The position numbers and the translations under genes are program-made. From contig CAZNOK010000142.1 in assembly GCA_964574605.1 (NCBI GenBank), positions 1 through 13,298 on the forward strand: DNA of 13,298 nucleotides, in the 5' to 3' direction. Below the pieces are notes generated by a model. The model had not been told where the DNA came from and searched no databases. It was given only the letters and a program-made list of their open reading frames with translations. The stretch is from CAIKAP01 sp964574605. Its GTDB lineage: Bacteria > Verrucomicrobiota > Verrucomicrobiia > Palsa-1439. This document shows, piece after piece, positions 7,484 through 13,298 of this stretch (position 1 is its first letter; each line of letters begins with the position of its first letter).

Positions 7484-8353
7484 TTACGCCGTCTTGTCGA
7501 GAGAGCGCGCTCGACGTGCCACGGTTCTTTTCTTGCAGGACCTCTTCCACTTGGCCTTTCGCAACTTCCATTTATGGGATGGGCGCTCGGACAGGGATTT
7601 CGCCTCGGCCAACAGGTCGTCAAATCTTGCGCTGTCAGAGCCGATCAGTTTAATCTGGTCAACAGGCGTTCGTTGCAGCACCTCGGCCACCTCGGTGTTG
7701 CACCCCCAATAATGCTCGAAACCCATCGTGTCCGCTTCTATCCCGTACGTGTTTTGCCCCAGAAAGGAAAATGCGGTTTGTTCCTGCCACCCGATCTGTT
7801 CCGGAAACTTGACACAAAGCCAGTCGGTCATCCTTCTCACTTGCAGGAGGAACAGCGGCACATCCGGCGAGCACGGCAGGCCGATCAGTCCTGCGTTGTA
7901 CATCTTCATCCCGCTCTGCATGCCGCGATACGGGCTTTTGCTAATCGCTTCCGCATTCTTGATCAGAAATGAGTTCAACCTCGCGTGGAACGAACTGCCG
8001 ATCTCTCCCTCAAACTTGTGCATCACCAAACTGGTATGACGGCTTTCCGTAGCCGGCTGCTGCAAATACATATCGCCGTCAACATACGTCAGCGGTGATT
8101 CATGACTCCATCGCAAGGATGCGTCGAGCAAAACCTCAATCTTGATTCGGTGGGGGAAATCGAGCACACCGCGCATAAACACCAGTTCAAGGGGCTCCAG
8201 CGCATGCGTGGCAAATCCGTGCTCGGCAAACAGGCGCGGTTGATCCGTATAGACCATGACGTTGGCCACCGGCATCCGCGCCCTGATCGAGAAGGCGCAC
8301 AACAGCGTTTGCAGGACGTACCGACTGCTTCCATAAGCCGTCAGGATGAACAT
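7484..8353 (-). CDS. GT-A-type glycosyltransferase-like protein
   Basis: A 289-residue protein with no signal peptide, expected in the cytoplasm. It resembles nucleotide-diphospho-sugar transferases of the GT-A fold: an N-terminal Rossmann-like strand (FILTAYGSSRYV), a second strand ending in VMVYTDQPRLF, Lys71 before the metal site, and the D-x-D motif at 92-94 in TYVDGDMYL, which would hold a divalent metal and the sugar nucleotide. Later come YNAGLIGLP (residues 152-160), WQEQTAFSF (189-197) and His214 in FEHYWG, in the positions of acceptor- and metal-binding segments. The last 30 residues are very basic (KWKLRKAKWKRSCKKR). Donor and acceptor are unknown. AAGG 5 nt before ATG 8353 may serve as ribosome site. 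It diverges from the third sulfatase across 104 bp. A biosynthetic enzyme inside a degradation cluster is unexpected, so it may belong to a different unit. Confidence 0.72.
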   Translation of the reverse strand: MFILTAYGSSRYVLQTLLCAFSIRARMPVANVMVYTDQPRLFAEHGFATHALEPLELVFMRGVLDFPHRIKIEVLLDASLRWSHESPLTYVDGDMYLQQPATESRHTSLVMHKFEGEIGSSFHARLNSFLIKNAEAISKSPYRGMQSGMKMYNAGLIGLPCSPDVPLFLLQVRRMTDWLCVKFPEQIGWQEQTAFSFLGQNTYGIEADTMGFEHYWGCNTEVAEVLQRTPVDQIKLIGSDSARFDDLLAEAKSLSERPSHKWKLRKAKWKRSCKKRTVARRARSLDKTA

Positions 8354-8372
8354 GACGCCTTACGTAAGCCTG

Positions 8373-8404
8373 TCGGCGAAGGTTGACAAGACGAAACGGC
8401 GAAG
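8373..8404 (-). promoter_or_regulatory. Conserved upstream element, copy B (before the glycosyltransferase-like gene)
   Basis: On the minus strand this reads TTTCGTCTTGTCAACC followed by TTCGCCGA and ends 19 nt before ATG 8353. It matches copy A at 7332-7364 over most of its length, with a few short gaps. Here TTGTCA is followed after 17 nt by TACGTA, a more plausible -35/-10 pair. It lies in the divergent intergenic region, so it could also influence the plus-strand sulfatase gene. Confidence 0.45.
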
Positions 8405-8457
8405 ACTCCACGGAAAAATCTTGCAACCGGCCCATCCGAGGCGCACACCAATCGTTG

Positions 8458-9936
8458 ATGAAAGCAAAACTGTTGAGCCTGTTCGTGAGTCTGTTGGTTT
8501 CAGCGAGCGCGTGGGCGGCGGAGCGGCCGGACATCCTGTTCCTCATGCCGGACCAGATGCGTGGGGATTGCCTCTCGATTCTCAATCATCCCGTCGTGCG
8601 CACGCCGCAGTTGGACGAACTCGCAAAGCAGGGAACGCTGTTCCGCCGGGCGTATTCGCCGGTGCCGTCGTGCATTCCCGCTCGGTTCGCCTTGTTGACC
8701 GGCATGTATCCGCAGACCAGCGGCGTTGTCGGATACGCCGCGCGGCCGATCACGACGCCGACGTTGCCGGGGGTGTTGGCCGACGCCGGGTATGTCACGG
8801 TGCTCGTTGGCCGCAACATGCACCAACTCCCGGCCAGCGGCACATGCGGTTACCAGAAGAACATCCTCGCTTCAACCTACGTGGCCGGCGATGGATACGA
8901 TGAGTTTCTGAAAAAGGCCGCGCCCGAATACAACGGCATTCGCGACTTGGTCGCGAAACTGGGGCTGGACAACAACCGTTGGCCCGCTGCGCCGTGGCCG
9001 GTGGCCGACAAACTGCATCCGACCGCGTGGATCGCCCAGCAATCCCGCCAAGTCATCCGCGAGACGCCGGCGAAACAGCCGCTCTTCCTGACGTCATCGT
9101 ATTACGCGCCGCATCCGCCGTTGTTCCCGCCGAAGAAGTTTTTCGACGCGTTTCTGAAAAAGAACCTGCCGCCGGTGGCGCGGGGCGACTGGGTGGATTG
9201 GGCAACGCTCTCGCCAACCGGCAGCAAGAACGGGCACCGGATCCGGTTGGAAGGCGACTTGCTCCGTCGCGCTCAAGCTGGGTACTTTGGATTGATTGAG
9301 CATCTCGATGAACAGTTCGGGCCGTTGATCGCCGAGTTCAAAGCGCGCAGCGAGAAGGCCGGGCGTCCGTGGGTCATCGCGGTGAGCGCCGATCACGGCG
9401 AGATGCTCGGCGACCACGGTTACTTCCGCAAATGCGAGCCGTACGAAGGCGCTGCCAACATTCCGTTCATCATCGCCGGGTCGGCGTCGCTCGGCTTCAA
9501 ACCGGGTGCGCGCTGCAACCAACCGGTCTGCCTCGAAGACATCATGCCGACATTACTGGCGGTGGCGCAAGTCGAGGTTCCGAAAGTCGTGGACGGACGC
9601 AATCTCGTGCCGGTGTTGCGCGGCGAGGGACGCGTCGAGCGCGAGTGGCTGCACTTTGAACACGCGCCGTGCTACGGCAAAGAGCAGGCGTTTCAGGCGC
9701 TCACTGACGGCCATTTCAAATACATCTGGCGGCCCGATGACGGCACGGAACAGTTGTTCGACTTGGACAAGGACTTGCGGGAGGAACACGACCTATCGAA
9801 AACCCCGGCAGTGGAACTGTGGCGTCAACGTCTGGTGAAACGTCTGGCTGGTCGGCCCGAAGGTTTTTCCGACGGCCAGCGTCTGATTGCCGGGCGACCG
9901 TATCCTGCGTTGCAGAAAGGAAAGAACAAACCTTGA
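8458..9936 (+). CDS. Exported type I sulfatase, C-I-P-A-R motif
   Basis: A 492-residue sulfatase. I chose ATG 8458 rather than an in-frame ATG at 8383 because it opens a clean Sec signal (KAKLLSLFVSLLVSASAWA, then AERP). The core differs in detail from the other two sulfatases here: the first metal motif is PDQ (residues 31-33) rather than Asp-Asp, the formylglycine site is C72-I-P-A-R76 followed by FALLTG, and the usual GKWH is G118-R-N-M-H122. The late block is A-D311-H312-G-E-M-L-G-D-H-G, then K325 and PYEGAANIPFI, typical of choline-sulfatase- or iduronate-sulfatase-like branches. The variants still fit C-x-P-x-R, so maturation by a formylglycine-generating enzyme is expected. The esterase gene starts 4 bp after its stop, so the two are probably one transcript. 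Confidence 0.92.
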   Translation: MKAKLLSLFVSLLVSASAWAAERPDILFLMPDQMRGDCLSILNHPVVRTPQLDELAKQGTLFRRAYSPVPSCIPARFALLTGMYPQTSGVVGYAARPITTPTLPGVLADAGYVTVLVGRNMHQLPASGTCGYQKNILASTYVAGDGYDEFLKKAAPEYNGIRDLVAKLGLDNNRWPAAPWPVADKLHPTAWIAQQSRQVIRETPAKQPLFLTSSYYAPHPPLFPPKKFFDAFLKKNLPPVARGDWVDWATLSPTGSKNGHRIRLEGDLLRRAQAGYFGLIEHLDEQFGPLIAEFKARSEKAGRPWVIAVSADHGEMLGDHGYFRKCEPYEGAANIPFIIAGSASLGFKPGARCNQPVCLEDIMPTLLAVAQVEVPKVVDGRNLVPVLRGEGRVEREWLHFEHAPCYGKEQAFQALTDGHFKYIWRPDDGTEQLFDLDKDLREEHDLSKTPAVELWRQRLVKRLAGRPEGFSDGQRLIAGRPYPALQKGKNKP

Positions 9937-9940
9937 CCGC

Positions 9941-11290
9941 ATGAACCCGCGTTGCTTCGCACTGTCTCTCGCGGGTACGCTGTGTCTTGTCGCCAACATG
10001 CCCGCCGCCGACCGTCGCAACGTGAACTACGATGAGTCCAAGGTCGGCAACTACACGTTGCCCGACCCGCTCGTGATGAGCGATGGCACGAAGGTCACCG
10101 AGGCAAAGTTGTGGCAGATGAAACGCCGTCCCGAACTGCTCGAATTGTTTCGCACCCACGTCTATGGCCACAGCCCGGCCCGGCCAACGGCGTTGCGTTT
10201 CGAGCTACTGTCCACCGACAAGCAGGCGCTCGGCGGACTCGCGACCCGCAAAGAAATCCGCATCCATTTCACCGGAGAGACAAACGGCCTCAAGATGGAT
10301 TTGTTGCTTTACGTGCCAAAGGCCAGCCGGAGACCCGTTCCCGCTTTTCTCGGCTTGAACTTCTACGGCAACTTGTCTGTCTGCAAAGATCCCGGCATCG
10401 CGATGTCCACAAACTGGATGCGCCAGAACAAGGACTGCGCCATCGTGAATCACCGCGCGACGGAAGCGACACGCGGCACTCACGCCAGCCGTTGGCAAAT
10501 CGAGAAAGTCCTCAGCCGCGGCTACGCCTTGGCGACCGCCTATTATGGCGACATCGAGCCGGATCACCCGGAAGGCTGGAAGGACGGCATCCGCGCGGTG
10601 CTGAAACCCGGCCATTCACCGGGAATCAAACCTTCCGCGGGCGGCGCAGTCCGCGGTGTCCCTGATGACGCTGCGCTCGACGACTGGGGTGCCATTGGCG
10701 CGTGGGCTTGGGGATTGAGCCGCGCGCTGGATTACCTCGAAACGGATGGCGACATTGACGCCAAACGGGTCGCCGTGCTTGGCCACTCGCGTCTCGGCAA
10801 GACCGCGCTCTGGGCGGGTGCGCAAGACGAGCGTTTCGCCATCGTCATTTCCACGGAATCGGGCGAAGGTGGCGCATCCCTCGCGCGGCGCAACTTTGGC
10901 GAAACCATCGCGATCATCACCCAGTCTTTCCCGCATTGGTTCTGCGACAACTACGACTCCTACGCCAACCGCGTGAACCAATTGCCCGTGGACCAGCACG
11001 AGTTGATCGCGCTGATGGCGCCGCGGCCTGTCTATGTTGCCAGCGCGGAGGAAGATCGGTGGTGCGACCCGCGCGGCGAGTTTCTCGCGGCGAAGAACGC
11101 CGAACCGGTGTACGCGCTCTTCGGCAAGCCCGGCTTAGGCGTCGACGACCAGCCGCCGGTGAATCATCCCGTCGGCGCATTCCTCGGCTATCACATCCGC
11201 ACCGGCATGCACAACGTCACCGGGTACGACTGGGAACAATACCTTAACTTCGCCGACCAACACTTCAAGCCAGCAGTCCAGAAACCATAA
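9941..11290 (+). CDS. Glucuronoyl esterase, carbohydrate esterase family 15
   Basis: A 449-residue exported esterase that would cleave esters of (4-O-methyl)glucuronic acid, as in lignin-carbohydrate links or other uronate esters. The signal peptide spans about residues 1-23 (MNPRCFALSLAGTLCLVANM, then PAA). The alpha/beta-hydrolase core has the CE15 nucleophile motif G281-H-S283-R-L-G-K, Glu306 in STESGEGG, Asp372 in EEDRWCDP, and His424 in GMHNVTGYDWE. The intervals from Ser283 (+23, +89, +141) equal those I remember for the Opitutus terrae enzyme OtCE15A (Ser267, Glu290, Asp356, His408), so both candidate acids are present. ATG 9941 follows the sulfatase stop by 4 bp; an upstream in-frame ATG at 9887 would lie inside that gene and lacks a signal peptide. 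Coupling to a sulfatase suggests a substrate carrying both sulfate and uronate groups. Confidence 0.9.
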   Translation: MNPRCFALSLAGTLCLVANMPAADRRNVNYDESKVGNYTLPDPLVMSDGTKVTEAKLWQMKRRPELLELFRTHVYGHSPARPTALRFELLSTDKQALGGLATRKEIRIHFTGETNGLKMDLLLYVPKASRRPVPAFLGLNFYGNLSVCKDPGIAMSTNWMRQNKDCAIVNHRATEATRGTHASRWQIEKVLSRGYALATAYYGDIEPDHPEGWKDGIRAVLKPGHSPGIKPSAGGAVRGVPDDAALDDWGAIGAWAWGLSRALDYLETDGDIDAKRVAVLGHSRLGKTALWAGAQDERFAIVISTESGEGGASLARRNFGETIAIITQSFPHWFCDNYDSYANRVNQLPVDQHELIALMAPRPVYVASAEEDRWCDPRGEFLAAKNAEPVYALFGKPGLGVDDQPPVNHPVGAFLGYHIRTGMHNVTGYDWEQYLNFADQHFKPAVQKP

Positions 11291-11431
11291 ATGAAAAGCC
11301 GCTCCATCTCGGTTTTCGACGGTAACGATTCCCACGTCGGGACCCGAGAGCAGTCGTTTCAGATTGCTAAGACAGTGTCAATCACCGCACGAGCGTGTTC
11401 GTCCCTCTATTTAAAAAGTGACCGGACATGA
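11291..11431 (+). CDS. Possible small ORF bridging the esterase and toroid genes
   Basis: ATG 11291 directly follows the esterase stop TAA, and the 46-codon frame (starting MKSRSISVFDGNDSHVGTRE) ends with TGA overlapping the next ATG by 4 bp. I recognise no domain, signal or helix in it, and the stretch may simply be the intergenic leader. No other feature is evident in these 137 bases apart from an AT-rich run, CTATTTAAAAAG, at 11407-11418, just before the next gene. Low confidence as a real gene. Confidence 0.15.
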   Translation: MKSRSISVFDGNDSHVGTREQSFQIAKTVSITARACSSLYLKSDRT

Positions 11432-13298
11432 ACATGAGCCGAACATGCGCCATCGCTCTGGCGATGTTGCTGTGGTCAGGCGCGACCGGATCGGCAATCA
11501 CCGACACGGTGCGAGCCATTTCGGACAAGGCGTTGAACGGTTCTGCCGGCGGCGAATTGATGGTCGGCTATTACGAGTCGGTGCTGGAGTGGTCGAACAT
11601 TCCCGCGAAGCGCATCCGTCCCGTGCCGGGAAAACCGGACTGCGCCTACTACGGCGAAGGCGGACACGAGGAGAACGACGTCCGGCCTATCGCATACGCG
11701 GCGTTGGTGAACGCATTCCTCTCCCGTGTGCAACCACCTGCTGGAGTTTCGTCGCCGTCGGTGGAGCGTCGCGCACGGATGAAACAAGACGCTGTCGGCG
11801 CGCTCCGCTACCTCGTTCAAGCCCACAAGACGGGCCAAGGCGCATGCGTGAACAAGCATCAGTGGGGCAACCAATGGCAGTCGGCAATGTGGGCGAGGTC
11901 GGTCGGGCTGGCGGGATGGATTCTGTGGCCGTCGCTCGACGCCGATTTGAAACTGGCTGTCGCGCGCTTGGTGGAATTCGAGGCGGACCGTTTTCTCGAC
12001 CTGCGCCCCAAGAGCAGCGAGTTCAAGGACACCGGCGCGGAAGAGAACGCGTGGAACGCCCAGATCCTCTCGCTCGCCTGCAACATGATGCCCACGCATC
12101 CGCGCGCCGGGCGCTGGGCCGAGACGGCCAAACTCTGGATGTATAACTCGCTCTCCGTCGCCGCCGATGCGCAGGACAAAACCGCCGGTGACGACGGCAA
12201 ACCAATTCGCGAATGGGTGCGGACGGTCAACGTTCACTCGGACTTCACGGTCGAGAACCATGGTCTCGTGCACATCGGCTACCTCAAGGGCAGCGTGGGC
12301 TTGTTGCTGGAAAACGCGGTTCCCTACCTGCTCGCGGAGTCCAGGCCGCCGCGCGCTTGTTTGCACCATGCGCGCGATTGTTTCGAGGTGGTCCTGAAGT
12401 GCATGGGCCGGGATGCCGCGCCGATCTTCTTTGGCGGAAACGATTGGAAACTATTCCATTCGCAAAACGTTGACACAATGACCTACGCGTTCATGAGCTT
12501 GCTCGCGAACGACGCTCACGGCGCGCACCTTGAGCCGATGGGACTGGATTGGACGCGCCGGATACAGCGGATCGAAGGCGGCTACTACAACGTGCGACGG
12601 GATCTGGAGTATGGCGGTGCGTGCGCGGCCCGGCTGATCGCCTGCTACTTTGCGCACGCCATCCTCGGCGAAGGCACACAACCGGTGTCGGCGGAAACAC
12701 TGACCAAGCACATCACCGGCGTCACGCGGCTGGAGCACGGACGCGCCGTCCTGCATCGCACCGCGACCAAGTTTGCGTCGTTCACTTGGGGACCGAAACG
12801 CATGGCGCTGGCGTTGCCGCGCAACGGCTCGTGGGTGGTCTGGCCTCACTTCGCGTCGTATATCGGCCAGATCAACGGACGCGACGGCTCCCACCCGCAA
12901 GCGAAACTCAAGACAATCAACGTGACAACCACCACAAACAGCTTCACTGTGACCGCCGAGCTTGACCGTTTCGATGGCGCGCTCCGTCAAACCTTCTCCT
13001 ACGTGTCACTACCGGGCGACCAGACTGTCTATATCGAACGGCTCACCGCACGGCCAGATTTTGTGGTTGAATCGCGCAAGACCGGCATCATCGGCTTGGA
13101 ATACGAACTTGGCAGCAACGAGCGCATGCTTTACGGCCAGCACGGCGCGACGAAGACCGTCGGCGTCGGTGGACGCGAGGCGCGCATTGTCGAACTGAAC
13201 ACCGATTGGCTGAACATTGATGGTCGCATCGGCTACGTGGTGCGTCGCCTTCCCAAGCGCGCCAACCTGATGCGCTACCACGACCCGACCAAGGGCAC
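11428..13298 (+). CDS. Large exported protein, predicted alpha/alpha-toroid polysaccharide lyase-like, 3'-truncated
   Basis: The frame is open from ATG 11428 to the end of the window (623 codons) without a stop, so the C-terminus is missing. A signal peptide is seen at residues 1-23 (RTCAIALAMLLWSGATGSA). Residues about 30-430 are helix-rich with repeated aromatic/small-residue segments (GNQWQSAMWARSVGLAGW, EENAWNAQILSLACNMM, ENHGLVHIGYLKGSVGLLLENA), as in alpha/alpha-toroid lyases such as heparinase-, PL8- or PL38-like enzymes. From about 435 on it becomes beta-rich (SFTWGPKRMALALPRNGSW, then YVSLPGDQTVYIERLT), like the beta-sandwich domain of those enzymes. Candidate catalytic residues are Asn277-His278 in FTVENHG and the Tyr/Arg cluster GGYYNVRRD (384-392). 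I do not recognise a named family, so lyase activity is an inference from fold-like pattern and neighbours. Other frames over this stretch are shadows. Confidence 0.75.
   Translation, partial: MNMSRTCAIALAMLLWSGATGSAITDTVRAISDKALNGSAGGELMVGYYESVLEWSNIPAKRIRPVPGKPDCAYYGEGGHEENDVRPIAYAALVNAFLSRVQPPAGVSSPSVERRARMKQDAVGALRYLVQAHKTGQGACVNKHQWGNQWQSAMWARSVGLAGWILWPSLDADLKLAVARLVEFEADRFLDLRPKSSEFKDTGAEENAWNAQILSLACNMMPTHPRAGRWAETAKLWMYNSLSVAADAQDKTAGDDGKPIREWVRTVNVHSDFTVENHGLVHIGYLKGSVGLLLENAVPYLLAESRPPRACLHHARDCFEVVLKCMGRDAAPIFFGGNDWKLFHSQNVDTMTYAFMSLLANDAHGAHLEPMGLDWTRRIQRIEGGYYNVRRDLEYGGACAARLIACYFAHAILGEGTQPVSAETLTKHITGVTRLEHGRAVLHRTATKFASFTWGPKRMALALPRNGSWVVWPHFASYIGQINGRDGSHPQAKLKTINVTTTTNSFTVTAELDRFDGALRQTFSYVSLPGDQTVYIERLTARPDFVVESRKTGIIGLEYELGSNERMLYGQHGATKTVGVGGREARIVELNTDWLNIDGRIGYVVRRLPKRANLMRYHDPTKG

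Noticed and set aside
7403..7972. Plus-strand open frame (189 codons) opposite the glycosyltransferase-like gene
   Set aside because: Starts inside the REP-like repeat and shows no domain; the minus-strand frame has D-x-D and other GT-A features.
11418..12146. Open frame on the plus strand (242 codons) at the start of the last gene
   Set aside because: It overlaps the 623-codon frame from 11428, which has a signal peptide and protein-like composition; the shorter frame is Arg/Gly-rich and lacks any family pattern.
11476..12369. Long minus-strand open frame (297 codons)
   Set aside because: Antisense shadow of the toroid-like gene, caused by high GC; no recognisable motifs.

Overview
The window looks like a polysaccharide-degradation region from a GC-rich Gram-negative bacterium of the Planctomycetota-Verrucomicrobiota group, most likely Verrucomicrobiota. 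This is an inference. The grounds are several exported sulfatases beside uronate-acting enzymes, a glucuronoyl esterase whose active-site spacing matches, from memory, the Opitutus terrae enzyme, mostly weak Shine-Dalgarno sites, and a palindromic GC-rich intergenic repeat. No rRNA, tRNA or CRISPR array was seen.

Region 1 (3-5474, plus strand) is a tightly packed operon. It holds the 3' part of a heparinase II/III-family lyase with an apparent 1-bp frameshift near base 51, a Tat-exported protein of the oligogalacturonate-lyase type (PL22-like beta-propeller), and two exported type I sulfatases. Junctions are 4-bp ATGA overlaps or a 9-bp gap, which suggests translational coupling.

Region 2 (5475-8353, minus strand) holds three genes pointing the other way. 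In their own transcription order they are a cytoplasmic GT-A-type glycosyltransferase-like protein, an exported BPL_N/class I glutamine-amidotransferase-like protein, and a small PD-(D/E)XK nuclease-like protein. The small gene is followed by an integron attC-like sequence and lies between two copies of a 12-bp direct repeat, so it may be a solitary mobile cassette. The first two genes share a roughly 32-bp element at exactly the same distance (19 nt) from their start codons. A REP-like palindromic repeat sits between them.

Region 3 (8458-13298, plus strand) holds a third exported sulfatase, then 4 bp later a CE15 glucuronoyl esterase, then a large exported protein running off the window's end. 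That last protein resembles an alpha/alpha-toroid plus beta-sandwich polysaccharide lyase; I could not name its family.

Taken together, the plus-strand genes form an export-directed set: eliminative lyases for uronate chains, sulfatases with three different maturation motifs, and an esterase for uronic-acid esters. The likely target is a sulfated, uronate-containing polysaccharide (algal, plant-like or glycosaminoglycan-like); the exact substrate cannot be read from sequence alone. The most interesting candidates are the unnamed toroid protein as a possible new lyase family, the attC-like cassette, and the shared upstream element.
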